From: Piezodorus guildinii
Lineage: Eukaryota > Arthropoda > Insecta > Hemiptera > Pentatomidae
Assembly (NCBI GenBank): GCA_023052935.1
Contig: CM041297.1
Location: forward strand, 101,939,063-102,003,062
Direction of reading: 5' to 3'
Length of the DNA: 64,000 nt
The notes under the pieces are model-generated. The model made no database searches, had not been told where the DNA came from, and saw nothing but the letters and a program-made list of their open reading frames with translations. The position numbers and the translations under genes were made by a program. This document shows positions 33,447 to 44,431 of this stretch, one piece after another; position 1 is the stretch's first letter; every line of letters starts with the position of its first letter.

Positions 33447-35820
33447 TTACATCAGGGCAGAGCACCAGAGGTCGCGGTCCAGCCAATCTCCATCCTGAAG
33501 ACCTCGGCCTGCCATTTCTTCTTCAACTCCACCAATCCATCTACGTCTGGGTCGTCCTCGTCTCCGTCTTCCTGGCGGTTGCCAGTCCAAAACTCGATTC
33601 GGCCAACGCTCTGTAGGCATTCGCCTTACATGGCCATACCACCTTAGTCTTCGCTGTCCAATTCTGCTGTTAACAGACTGGCGAACCTCCATTCTCTCCC
33701 GGACAATATCATTCCGAAGTCTGTCCCCTCTTGTAACACGTATACATCTTCGCCAAAAGTCCATTTCCACTGCTTGAAGCTTGGAATATAGCATGGATGA
33801 CATGGTCCATGTTTCGGCTGCATACGTTAAGATGGGCTCGACGATGGTGTGGAAGATTCTTCGTTTATTTTCCTTTAAAATCGTCCTATTCCACAGAACC
33901 GGATGCAGCATGCGTGTGGCTTTTCGAGCTTGCTCTGCTTTTTTCCTAACATCAGTTTCTGATGACCCAGAGGAGTCCAGGTACGATCCTAGATATTTAA
34001 AGACATTCACCTTTGTACATGTCTCCGAGTCAACATTTAGATCGCCGTCATTTTCAGCGCCTATAGCCATGTATTCGGTCTTTTCGAAGTTTATTTTGAG
34101 TCCCATGGACTCGTAGCAATCCCATAGAGAGCACATTACCATCTCCAGGTACACCTTCCTCCGAGCAAACACAACCTGGTCATCAGCAAAGAAAAGGGAG
34201 ACCAGCTGTTCATCGTCGATAAAGGGTCCTACATCTCCACACTGGTCAAACCATTGCCTTACAGAAATGTGAAGGTAAATCTTGAAGAGAGTCGGCGCCA
34301 TGCTGCATCCTTGCTTCAGACCCTTAGTTCCCGAGAAAGGCTCCGATAGCCGCTTTCCAATCTTCACTCGGTAGATATCATCTCGGTATAGGTGTCTCAC
34401 AGCTTCTATTAGGGTGCTATCGATGCCCGCCTCTCTCAATGCGGTCCACATTCTGCTCCTTGGGACGCTGTCGTATGCCTGTTCAAGATCCACAAAGGCT
34501 AAATGCAGCTCCTGGTTCATTTCCCGAGATTTTTCAATGAGCTGCCTGAGGACGAAGATATTGTCATTACAGGAGCGCCCCGCTGTAAAGCCTGCCTGTT
34601 CCTCTGGGGTGAAGAAAGCATCCTCTAATTTATCACGGAGTAGTCTTCCCATAACTCTGCTCATCGAGCTCTGCACACATATGCCCCTGTAGTTTCGGCA
34701 TATCTTTCTGTCACCTTTCTTGAATATGGGTGATATGAAGCCTGTCCGGAGGTCGTCAGGAATCCTATCTCCTCTCAATATCAAATTTATCATGTCAAGA
34801 AGCAGGCTCACCATCTTATTACCCCCACATTTTAGCAATTCCATCGATATCCCGCCTGGCCCAGGAGCCTTTCCGTTTTTAGAGCTTTTTAGGGCCTGAA
34901 TCAGTTCTTCCTTAGTGACCTGTATTCCAGCTTCCGGCGTTCTGATATCTCTCTCTTCTACCATAAACTGGGTGCGGCTTTCTCTGAGGAGATTTTCAAA
35001 ATGTTTCTTCCACTCTTCTTGGCCGATTGGTGAAAGAATATTTCCTTTTCTAGGTGCCCTCAGCTTCTTTAAAATACCCCAGGATTCTTTGACCCTGTTG
35101 TACCCCAGTGTGCTATCTATACGTCGGCAGCACCTCTCCCATGACGCATTTTTCTCGCACACCACAAGGCTCTTAACCTCCTTATTCAATCTTCGGTAGG
35201 TGACCCAATCGTCGTTATTTTTTGAGGAGAGGTATCTCTGGTACGCCAATTTCTTCAGATCTATACACCTTCTCACCTCATCTGACCACCAGTCCGGTTT
35301 AGGACGTCCTTCTCTCACACCGAGGGCCTCAGCCGCAGCTTCATGTATGCATTTTTTTAAATGTGCATATTTTTCTGAGGCATCCACTCCAACATCAACG
35401 TCAATCTTTGCTTCTAGTCGACTTTTGTACAGGTCCCGGATGCTTGGGTCTCCCAGTAAATCCAGCCGATATTGTGGAATGGATTCTGCTTCCGTCGTTA
35501 TTTCACCTTTCCTTTTATTCCTCTCTGCAATCCAAGGAAAGTAAATCTTGGCCCTCAGCATATGGTGATCGCTTCCACATTCCCAGCCTCTGAACACACG
35601 TACATCTTCCACCTTTAATGTGCTTTGTTGTTTGGAGATTACGTAATCCAATATTGAAGACTGGAATCCTGGTTTATTCCATGTGGCTTGGTGGATCCAC
35701 TTGTGTTTGAAGAAGGTATTTTGAATCGTGAGATCGAAAGATTCGCATATATCGAGTAGTCGCCTTCCATTTTCGGTGACAATCTTCTCTCCATAGGCCC
35801 AACCACTCGGCTTCCAATCT
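33447..35820 (-). pseudogene. RTE ORF part 2: reverse transcriptase and C-terminus
   Basis: Downstream part of the same polyprotein in the -1/+1-shifted frame, open from about 35820 to the TAA at 33447. It first completes the endonuclease (GWECGSDHHMLRAKIYF, with the SDHH motif). RT motifs follow: NGKAPGPGGISMELLK, NYRGICV, LAFVDLEQAYDSVPR (first catalytic Asp), KGLKQGCSMAPTLF, and LFFADDQVVFA (FADD catalytic box). Thumb region: FKYLGSYLDSSG. The C-terminus has RLRWYGHVRRM and RRRRGRPRRRW, then ends LWCSALM. There are no internal stops in over 730 codons, so damage is limited to the frameshift. It could be a single sequencing error; see findings. Strand and frame exclude host function. Confidence 0.92.
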
Positions 35821-36415
35821 CACATCCAACTCGAGCGTTGAAGTCCCCCAGAATGATAATCTCTTTGTCGTCGTTCACCTTCTCGAGAGAAGCTCTGAGT
35901 TCCTCCTCAAAACCGTCCTTCATATCCGGAGACTCATTATTTCCGGGTGCATATACACCGAATACCACAAGTTTTCGGCCAAGATGGTCAAGGTCCACCC
36001 TCATGAGCCTCTCTGAGATCTCTTCACAATGGGTAATTCTTCGCATGTGCTTCCTCTTGACCAGAAATGACACTCCAGCCCTAGCTCTCTTGTCTTTCTC
36101 CACACCACTCCACAGATGCATATATTCTCCGAGGAGCTCCTGACCTTTCCCTTTTATCTTCGTTTCAGTCAACACCACGAGATCCAGCGCTGAACGTTCA
36201 ACTTCCTTTAGCACCTCATTTCGCTTGTTGTTGAGACTCTGTACGTTCCAGGTTCCCAAATGAATAGTCCGTGTCCGTTTCCGATATCTTTTGCCAGAGA
36301 GACCGTCCGATATATCCGAGGCTCCACGCTGATTTCTTTTAGCAGGCTGATTTTTCCATCGATGAGCAGCTAACCCGAACGACAACCCCCAACCTGGAGG
36401 ACCGGGGATTTTTGA
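35639..36415 (-). pseudogene. RTE ORF part 1: APE endonuclease domain
   Basis: Apurinic-like endonuclease domain of the RTE polyprotein, which nicks target DNA to prime reverse transcription. Landmarks in order: TIHLGTWNVQSLNNKRNEV, DLVVLTETK (catalytic Glu), GVSFLV, VVFGVYAPGN, IIILGDFNARVG (catalytic Asp/Asn). The SDHH motif is reached only in the next frame. The frame is open from a TGA near 36416 but has no ATG before the domain: the first open codons read KIPGPPGWGLSFG, and the nearest upstream start is a TTG at 36385. RTE elements often have no clear start here, so the mode of initiation is unknown. The true frame is lost near 35800, after RVGCEIGSRVVG, where a one-base shift moves reading to the frame of part 2. 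Confidence 0.9.
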
Positions 36416-36789
36416 TCAGGGTATCCTTCCCCTAGACGTGCTGCCGACCAAAGCTATCGAGTCACGTCCACCCGGGTGTTATCTTCGGAGTGCCTTCTCC
36501 TAGGCTGCTCCCGCAGTGTGGGGAGTGGCTGCGCTTTTTTAGAGGCGGCGCAATCTCGCCTCGTCACAGTGCACCGTCATGGAGCCTTTGAGGTATTTGA
36601 TGAGAGGGACCACGCCACAGGCCACACTCCCCCGCTCTGCTGGTGACTGCCGCTCATGGTCCGGTGCTGCTTATTCACCATATTCACAGCTGACCTACCA
36701 AGGTAGGCCGTTCCACTATCCGCCACCTGTGGACCCGCCTGGTACCTTGAGCTACAGGTTCCGTTACGGCAGGTCTATTGAATTAAGGT

Positions 36790-37800
36790 TTATTAAATTG
36801 TATTTCAATACAAAAATGAGATTTATTAATTAATTTATTATATTTATATCTAAATTAATCAGTTAGTTTTATCGGCTTTTCATCACTCTCCATTGACTTT
36901 TACGATTTTGAGTATTAGATAATATTATTTCTAAAATCTTTGGCTATCTAACGGTATGTTATACATCTATATTACTATTCTCCTGTTCAAAAACACAAAA
37001 GTTGCATAAAAAAATATGTTTGCTCTTTTATCCTTTTTTTTTTTTTATCAAATTAGCTCAACGTGTATATTTTTAAGTTATTTATCTGCGCTAACAAGAC
37101 GATGTGCCTAATATTTTGAAATATTTAAAATTTAAGGTATTTTAGAGGAAGAAAATATCGGCATTTAAGCCTTTTCAAACGGAATGAAAGCTATATCATA
37201 TTAAGGCCCATTAATTTTTACATGCATATAGCGAGTTTGATCAAAATCGTTAGAGCTGTTTTTGAGAAAATTGTAAAAAGACCCAAAATGCATAGTATGA
37301 AGTGGCTGTTCAGTTTGGTTAATTGTGATGAAAAAGTTGCTGTAACATCTCGGTAGGTAGTTTGGTTAGGGCATTTAAGCCCAGTCGTACTATTTCAATT
37401 AGGATGAAAGCAGGATATTAAAGCCCATTTAATCCGTATAGCGAGTTTAATTATAATCGTTAGAGCCGTTTTTGAGAAAATCGTAAAAATGTGAAAATGC
37501 ATAGTATAAAGTGGCTCTTCTGGTTAGCTCATATTGATGAAAAAGTTGCTTTAACATCTCGGGCGTATAGTTGTCTTAAATATGAAATTTCAGTTTCGTA
37601 CGACTTTTACGTATTGCGCTAGACTTACCTCACACACAGACCTTTTTGCAGGACATGGTCATTGGGACTCAGAGGAGCCTAAAACTTAGCCTTAAACTTA
37701 AAACCGGGTATTTCCGGTGAAAACTCGAATTTTTCAAAAATTTTCATGATCGTAACACTTTTTCTTACTATACATTTCATATATAAGTGAAAGTAAAAAC
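36790..37800 (-). repeat. REP-D copy 3 with internal duplication
   Basis: Minus-oriented REP-D. It has TTTTATCGGCTTTTCATCAC on the left and CATGATCGTAACACTTTTTC then CATATATAAGTGAAAG on the right. A unit of about 200 bp is present twice: 37158-37355 and 37369-37565 (each with GGCATTTAAGCC, CGTTAGAGC.GTTTTTGAG and ATGCATAGTAT.AAGTGGCT). The RTE lies just left of it. Confidence 0.8.
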
Positions 37801-38344
37801 TATACCCGATTTAGAATTTACGACTAAACTTTAGGATGTACATGAGGATTCATTGGATTTTTGGCAATCTATTTTTCGATAACAAAAAATTTAGTTGCAC
37901 AATGGAGAAATGAAGTCAAATGCAAACTGAACGATCAAATTATCTTTAGCCTTCATAAAACCTAAACAAACGACCGATCTTTTTGAAGTTAATCGATCCA
38001 GAGAGGGTGGATGATCCTCGGAGGGGAGGATATCCTGCATATATTTCTAAAGTGGGCTGGAGCTGAAATATATTTGACCAAGTTTGAAAATAGTTAGAGG
38101 GAGTGCCAAGCCATAAATATAAGTTAGCGTTATTAATGCTGTTGCTGGCTAGCGGTGCGAGAGCGCTGAGCCTCCTCTGTATCGCCCGCCGCTAATATAG
38201 TTCTATCTCTCTTCTTTATTACTTAAATAATAAATTGTTTAACCAATAAGCCAGTTCAAATTGTATTTCAACTAAAACAAAAATCCGGTGTGCACCTTAC
38301 ACAACCTAATCTATTCTGCCCACTTCAAAATAAATTATAAAAGA
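37801..38344. other. Intron sequence, nothing assigned
   Basis: A GC-richer stretch at 38130-38200 (GCTGGCTAGCGGTGCGAGAG). No frame, no partner. Confidence 0.35.
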
Positions 38345-39960
38345 AAAAATCTGGTGCGGACAACACACGATTCTCACTTACCTCGGCTGTTAAAACCAAT
38401 TTAAAATCTATTAACAAAGAGTGCTGCCAAAGGGAAGTTTCTTTTCACGTGCACTATTATTAATTAGCATTTTTACTTGTATTTTATACAGCTGTAAATT
38501 TCAATTTCTATTAATTATACTTTCATTTGAATACTATTTTAAGTTTATTTTAATAAAACGTGTATTCATTTTCGTTGGAAACTATAATTTAGATTAATTT
38601 AAAAACTATACCTGATTGTTTATCAGTAATACGTTTGTTCTATATTCCGTCCCTTTTTATTACCTTTTAAAACTTTGTTGTTTCAGATAACATTTTATCT
38701 AAAATATTTCTCTTTCCTACGGTATATTGTACGCCTATATTACTATTCTTATTATCAAAAAGTTACATGCGACAATGTCATTGAAACGGAGATCATTGGA
38801 AGGATGTTGGCCGCAAACAGATGTTACTTTGGTTTGAGGTAGCATCTGTCAAGCAGGTCAGTGACCAGGAAAACAAAAGTCACTCTGTACAAAACATTGA
38901 TTCGCCCAGTCCTTACGTATGGAGCGGAGACATGGACCATGGCAAAAGAGATGTACCAGAGGTTGGCCGCATTTGAGCGGAAGATACTCAGAAGGATTTT
39001 TGGACCGGTGTTGGTTGGTGGAAATTGGAGGAGAAGAAAAAATGAAGAGGTTTACAACCTTTTTGGAGAGCCTGACGTTGTTTGCGTCATCAAGCGACAT
39101 CGCCTAAGATGGGCTGGACATGTGGCCAGGATGGAGGAACACGAAACTCCTAAAAGATTATTGACGGATATAGTACATGGCCGGAGGAGAGTTGGTCGCC
39201 CCTGCCTTCGATGGAGTGACTGTGTGGCCGCGGATGCGAGGAGCTGCGAGTCCACAACTGGATGGCTGCAGCACAGGACTTCTGGAGGTTGCTGGTTGAG
39301 GAGGCCTGGACACGTCAACGTGTTGTAGCGCCAAACCAATAAATAATTATCAAAAAAACAAAAATTATATTTAAAAAATAGTTTTGCACTTTTCTCCTTT
39401 CGTCGATCGTCAAATTCGTTCAGCTTGTATATTTAGCCGTTTTTCATCAATGTCATCTACATGATATGGTAAATCTTTTGGAATGTACAAAACTAAAGGT
39501 ACTTTAGTAGAAGAAAATTTAAAATATCGGCATTTAAGCCCTGTCAGACTATTTCAATCAGAATAAAACCTACATGATATTAAATACTATTAAATTTTAC
39601 ACAGTATTGCAAGTTTAATCAAAATCGTTAGACCCGTTTTAAAGAAAATCGTAAAAAGCAGCAAGATGCATGGTACAAAGTGGCCCTTTTGGTTTGCCGA
39701 TTTTGATGAAAAAGTTGCTGTACCATTTCAGACGTATAGTGGTCTTAAATATGAAATTTCAGTTTTATGGATTTAAGGATGTGGTTTTTCCTTTTTCCTA
39801 GACTTATCACACACAGACACACAAAGACCTTTTTGCGGGACGGGGTCATTCCGAACTCTTGGAATTTGGATGAAACGTGTATATCCGTTGAAAACTCAAA
39901 TTTTCACGGTCGCAATAGTTTCTCTTACTATATATTTCATTTATATGTAAGTGAAAGTAT
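38345..39960 (-). repeat. REP-D copy 4, interrupted by LINE-E
   Basis: The left end reads AAAAATCTGGTGCGGACAAC then TTCTCACTTACCTCGGC. The right end is TTTCACGGTCGCAATAGTTT then TATGTAAGTGAAAG. The 38762-39345 segment is a LINE insertion. Without it, the family sequence is continuous from ATTACTATTCTTATTATCAA to the A-rich GTTTTGCACTTTTCTCC part. Confidence 0.8.
38762..39345 (+). mobile_element. LINE-E, 5'-truncated, inserted in REP-D
   Basis: A 584-bp C-terminal piece of an RTE-like LINE. The open frame from about 38855 reads RKTKVTLYKTLIRPVLTYGA, AETWTMAKE, FERKILRRIFGPV, EEVYNLFGEPDVVCVIKRHR, LRWAGHVARM and RRVGRPCLRW. The order Y-K-T-L-I-R-P-V-L-T-Y-G-A-E-T-W, then I-F-G-P-V, then R-L-R-W-A-G-H-V-x-R-M is the usual RT thumb/C-terminal tail of such elements. 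ATTATCAAAAA occurs exactly at 38751-38761 and 39346-39356, an 11-bp target duplication. It lacks the RT core and cannot move by itself. Confidence 0.9.
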
Positions 39961-40530
39961 AACTTTTGATTACCATTTAATTTATAAAACTTATGTTTTA
40001 GGATGGCCGAAACGTTGTTTGGAAATGGAAAAAAAAAAAATGTCAGATGAAAATGTGGATCACATCTGATACCTATGACTCCATCTTGATAAACGTCTTA
40101 CTTGAAATCGTCATACAAGACTTAAACGACAAGAAACTGCTCATAGATAGCGATTACTTCTCCACTTACCTGACAAACGTTTTCATCTGTATTACGAAAA
40201 AATCATTTATTTTACGATTATCAGACTCATTTGGACTTACGGAATCGAGCTCTACTAATGGAATTGAGGCTCTACTAAACCATCTAATTCCTCCCGCATC
40301 CAGTCCTTACATTCGCAAAATCCTAAATACTCCTTACCTCGTCACAAATAAAATCATCCATAACGACCTTAATATCCTATTTGCCACAGACCTTTCTCAT
40401 ATCAGATATACCACTTCAAATTTCAAACTTCCAACCCACATAAACCTTTTGTCCGCAATCTATCAACCTCACATATTCCTAATAACCCTCCTAGGCGATA
40501 GGAAAGAAGATGGCCTCAGGATCTTGAATA

Positions 40531-40965
40531 GAAAAATAATTTTTATTCTGGGACCGGGTCCCTTAAGAACAATATCATCTTTACAAATAATATATACAAT
40601 GTGTCTGGCCACAAGACCAAAGGATTATAATTATTTCTGATTTACAAAGCTTTAAGAAGAAAAGTAAGATACAATAAAACAAAAGAGTAAAATAACTAAA
40701 AGAGTTAAACAAATGAATAACTTCTGATATGTTGAACAAAACTTAACATTGAAACTGATTCATAATTATTGATCCATATAGAAACATGGACAATAAATAT
40801 TAAATTTTCTTTTTGAATAGATATTTGATTTAAAATATCAGGCTTTTGGAGCGTCTGTTAGAGATGACAATAGGTACGCGAACAGCTGGGACTTGAATGA
40901 TGGTAGGGAAGAAGCATCGCGGATATGAGTAGGTAGGGAATTCCAGAGATTAGTAGTAATCTACT
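40531..40965 (-). mobile_element. LINE-C 3' fragment inside LINE-B
   Basis: Minus-strand 3' end of the family seen at 43884-44432. Shared blocks are AATTTTTATTCTGGGAC, CTTCTGATA.GTTGAACAAA, GAAACTGATTCATAAT and GAACAGCTGGGACTTGAATG. It sits exactly in the LINE-B 3' UTR. ATCT-like ends at the junctions may be a short target duplication. Confidence 0.8.
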
Positions 40966-41021
40966 AACTTAAATAGACATTGGAGTTCTACCCCTGCGTA
41001 GTTTCACAGTTACTATATTTT

Positions 41022-41261
41022 AGGGGGGCGGGGTAGCTGAGCGGGTTAGCGCGTGTTGCTTTAAACGCGCGTTGCCCTAGCAACACAGAGGACCAATTAA
41101 TTTGGAACCCGAAAAATTTACGTTAAAATTAAGTTCGAGACTCGGTACTGGACTTTTATTTCAGCATTTATCCCCCGCCCTCACCCCCTGACCCTAGAAA
41201 CCCCGTATAGCCTTAAAGGTGAGGTAGAGGAGAACAAAAAAAAAAAAAAAAAAAAAAAAAA
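41022..41261 (+). mobile_element. SINE4, tRNA-derived, with poly(A)
   Basis: Head GGGGTAGCTGAGCGGGTTAG is an A-box. GTTCGAGACTCGG about 95 bp later is a B-box-like element, farther away than in a real tRNA. A CCCCGCCCTCACCCCCTGAC body and a poly(A) of about 26 (41236-41261) follow. It interrupts the LINE-B 3' UTR, so it is younger than that copy. The flanking duplication is imperfect. Confidence 0.75.
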
Positions 41262-41376
41262 TAGTTTACTCAGAAGTCTTTTCACGCTCTTTATTATAAT
41301 TCGACACTTTTACTGGATGTATTTATGTTATATACTGTTGTAAAATTCAATAAACATATGAATTTAAAAAAAAAAG

Positions 41377-41944
41377 TATAATTAATACATGTTAAAAAAA
41401 AAATTATATATTGCCTTCCATAAAAAAAAACTGCCTAAAACAGATAAGGCATAGAGAATAATATGAGACGGAGAGTAGGACAGGTGCCGGTAGGGATGAG
41501 AGGTTCTGACCGGAAGGTGCCTTGATTTCTTCTAACGGATCCGCCCCTAACTCGATTACTTTCGATATATCGATAGGGACTCTCCTGTTTCCGTTCGCTC
41601 TAGAGCACTTACCGGTGCCTCCCTCCGAAACAGCTTTTCCACGTGTGGGAGGAAGGAGGGAAGCCGGGTGTCTTTCAACTGTCAATATTTGCTGAGTTAT
41701 GTTCCGACCCACCTCTCGTATCCTTTCTTATTGCGTCCAGTATTGAAATATCTTATCCCAGTTGTTAGGCTGCTTTGTATGCGTCAACCTTCTTCCTATA
41801 TCCCTATTTGGCGTCGAGTTAAGAACGATTAAAATAAGATATTAAAATAATTTTTACTATAATACTACCCACTCCCTCGAAAAAAATAAATAAAATTCAA
41901 GAAATTTCATACAACATTTTAATATTTGAATAACTTATTCGTTT
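41377..41944. other. Unassigned, one open minus frame
   Basis: A 102-codon minus frame at 41404-41712 lies in a GC-richer block (GGATCCGCCCCTAACTCGAT). It matches no family I recognise. The region may be a decayed element; a gene is not supported. Confidence 0.35.
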
Positions 41945-43085
41945 TTACTTTCTCTAACCTATATCTGAGGGGAGCCCGTGGCTGAGTGGCAAGCGCGCTA
42001 GTATCTCATGCTACAGGTTCTGGGTTCGAATCCCAGTCCCGGCGGGGCTTTTATAAGGATGTAAAAAAATGTGGATTCACTCACAACCTCTCCCCCGGGT
42101 ATGTGAGACCCGTCAGCCAAAGAGTGGCCACTCACAAAATTAGTCGTACGGTGTACACTAAAAAAGATTGCATCGTGAAACGTGAGTGTAAACTCGCAGG
42201 AGTTCACACCGCGAGGCCTAGGGCCTACACGGCCTGTCGCGCCACGGGGAAAAAAAACCTATATCTGAAATATATAGTAAGGGAAAGTATTGCGATCGTA
42301 AAAATTTTCGAATTCCGATTTTCAACGGAAATACACGTTTTAGGATCCCATGAGTCTAACGAACCAAGACTCACATATTTTAACCAAGACTGAAATTCCA
42401 TATTTTAAGAGGTTCTATGCCTGAGATGTTACATCTTTTCCATCGAAATTCCTTTTGGTCAACCAGAAGAGCCACTTCATACCATGCATTTATACATTTT
42501 TACGATTTTCTCAAAAACTTCTCAAACGATTGTGATTAAACTCGCGATATCATAGTAAAATTGAATGGGCTCTAAAATGATGTAGGTTTTGTTTGGATTA
42601 AAATAGTTTGACAGGGCTTAAATGCCAAAAGTTTAAAGTTTCTTCCTGTAAAGTATCTTCAATTTTGTAGATTCGAAAAATTAACCATTTCATGTTGTTA
42701 GCATTGCTAAAAAACATCTAAATATATGTGTTTGATGAATTCTATAATCAACCGAAAGATAAATAAGCAAAAGTATTTTTTTAATGTAATTTTTGCAGTT
42801 TTTTTACGATAAGAACTGTAATATACATGTATAATAAAACGTTGGAAAGCTAAAGATTAAAAAAAAAAACTACTATACTTAAAGTTGTAAAATGTAATGT
42901 AGAGTGATGCTAAAATGATGAAATAAACTAATTATTGTAGAAAAGAATTTTATATTGTTAAATTACTCAATCTAAAACATGTTTCCAACAAAACTAAATA
43001 TCATTCTTTAAACCTTTTAGAACTCTATTTATTAGTTTTTAAATCTATTTTAACAACTAAGGTAAGTCGTTTGTTACCTCACTAT
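41945..43085 (+). repeat. REP-D copy 5, interrupted by SINE2
   Basis: Plus-oriented REP-D. TTTACTTTCTCTAACCTATA starts it, SINE2 sits at 41969-42255, and the family sequence resumes with ATATATAGTAAGGGAAAGTA then TTGCGATCGTAAAAATTTTC. It runs through GAGCCACTTCATACCATGCA and GACAGGGCTTAAATGCC to CTAAGGTAAGTCGTTTGTTA. Confidence 0.85.
41969..42255 (+). mobile_element. SINE2 copy (plus) with 13-bp target duplication
   Basis: Starts GGGGAGCCCGTGGCTGAGTG (A-box) with a TGGGTTCGAATCCCAG B-box. The body includes TGTGAGACCCGTCAGCC and GTGGCCACTCACAAAATTAG, and it ends in a short A-run. AACCTATATCTGA occurs exactly at 41956-41968 and 42256-42268. The tRNA-like 5' part continues into a body and has no tRNA gene boundaries, so it is not a tRNA gene. 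Confidence 0.92.
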
Positions 43086-43446
43086 ATTTTTCTAATCCGT
43101 GATTGGTTAAGCATAACGTCAGAAATCTCAACTGCGTTAAAAGATCAAGGAAAAAGAAACATTAAAGTCAATTTCTTTTTTTTTTTTTCAATTGTTTCAA
43201 GACTTTTCAGTTTGATGGAAAAGATTTCATATGTTTTTTTGTTTTGCTTTTTACTTTAGAAGAAAAAGTTACTTTTATCGTTTTTTCTTATTAATTTTCA
43301 GTTCTAAACCAAACTCTACAAAGCCTATCTTCGAATTAAATCTTTTGTATTATTTTAAAAATATATATTCAATTATTCATACAAAGCTAAACTAACATAA
43401 CACAACATACGGTCATTAAACCCAATCATCATTATAGGTGTTATTC
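43086..43446. other. Intron sequence, nothing assigned
   Basis: AT-rich, T-run near 43178. Confidence 0.35.
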
Positions 43447-43480
43447 AGTTCTACTTTCACTTACCTATATATGAAATATT
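43447..43480 (+). repeat. REP-D terminal fragment
   Basis: TTCTACTTTCACTTACCTAT then ATATGAAATATTT matches the REP-D left terminus only. Confidence 0.5.
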
Positions 43481-43801
43481 TTATCAAGGTTAACTATTTA
43501 TTAATAATTAAGATGTGACTGGTATTTGGAGAGACAATAAATTTAAATTAATATTTCTCTTAGGAATCCTGTTGTAAAAAGACATAAGAAGGATCGTTGA
43601 CAGGGATTACTTGGAATACTTAAATGAAAGAGATGAATAGAAATGTAGAACCGAGGTTGAGGCTCAATACGAGAAGAAGCTGGGGAGCTAAAGACAGAAA
43701 AATAACATACTTGTAGTTAATAGAATATAATTAAGATGAAGTAGTATAAAGGATTCATTAACGAAAAATTGGATTTATTCTGCTAAATTAGCATTAGGAT
43801 G

Positions 43802-43803
<2 letters not shown>

Positions 43804-43863
<60 letters not shown>
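43804..43863. repeat. (TA)n microsatellite
   Basis: About 60 bp of TA with one TTA break, just before the LINE-C 3' end. Confidence 0.9.
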
Positions 43864-43867
<4 letters not shown>

Positions 43868-43883
43868 AAGAATAGAATTTTTA

Positions 43884-44431
43884 AATAATTTTTATTCTGG
43901 GACTGAGTCCCTTAAGAACAATATGATATGTACAATTAATATATACAATGTGTCATAACAAAAGAGTAAAATAACTAAAAGAGTAAAATAAATGAATAAG
44001 TAACTTCTGATAGGTTGAACAAAACTTAATACTGAAACTGATTCATAATAATTGATTGATACAGAAACATGAACAATAAATAATAAATTTTATGTTTGAA
44101 TAGATATTTGATTTGAAATATCAGGCTTGTGGAGCGTCTGTTTGAGATGACAATAGATACTCGAACAGCTGGGACTTGAATAATGGTAGGGAAGAAGCAT
44201 GGCGGATATGAGTAGGTAGGGAATTCCAGAGAGTAGTAGAGCGGACAAGAAAGGAATGTTCAAAACGTGTTGTTCTGTGAACAGGAATATAAAGATCAGA
44301 ATGGCGCGATCTTTTTTGGAGGAAGCAAACTGACGATTTAAATTGCAGAAGTTTGTGGATATAGGGAGGTAGCTGGAAGTTGATGGTTTGGTAAAGGAAT
44401 GATCCAAGGAATTCAAGGAAGGGTTTGGCAT

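Larger units (their letters stand above)
33405..36770 (-). mobile_element. Full-length RTE retrotransposon with 15-bp duplication
   Basis: A 3,366-bp RTE-clade LINE on the minus strand, markedly GC-richer than the intron. From 5' (right): a 5' UTR of about 350 bp, an APE endonuclease domain, a reverse transcriptase domain, a C-terminal region with an H-V-R-R-M...R-G-R-P-R-R-R-W pattern, a 42-bp 3' UTR and a tail of AAAGT-like short repeats instead of poly(A), as expected for RTE. AGGTCTATTGAATTA flanks it exactly at 33390-33404 and 36771-36785, so insertion is probably recent. The one visible lesion is a frameshift near 35800. Nearly all catalytic motifs remain, so the source lineage was probably active. 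Confidence 0.95.
40057..41376 (+). mobile_element. LINE-B copy interrupted by LINE-C and a SINE
   Basis: Same subfamily as 17534-18398. Landmarks are ACAAGACTTAAACGACAAGA, ACTAAACCATCTAATTCCTC, AATAAAATCATCCATAACGA, and a coding tail like THINLLSAIYQPHIF. The 3' UTR is split: after GAAGATGGCCTCAGG (about 40525) it resumes at 40968 with CTACTAACTTAAATAGACAT, breaks at 41022 for a SINE, resumes near 41262, and ends TTGTAAAATTCAATAAACAT with a short poly(A). Indels make the frame non-functional. Confidence 0.8.

Noticed and set aside
33781..35593. Several plus-strand frames opposite the RTE
   Set aside because: Shadows of the minus-strand RT/endonuclease coding; no independent motifs.
41404..41712. 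Possible small gene (102 codons, minus)
   Set aside because: No known motif, unknown context in TE-rich sequence, and it includes low-complexity ends.
41969..42060. tRNA gene-like sequence with A and B boxes
   Set aside because: It continues into a SINE body with a target duplication, and copies elsewhere share the body. It is a SINE head, not a tRNA gene.
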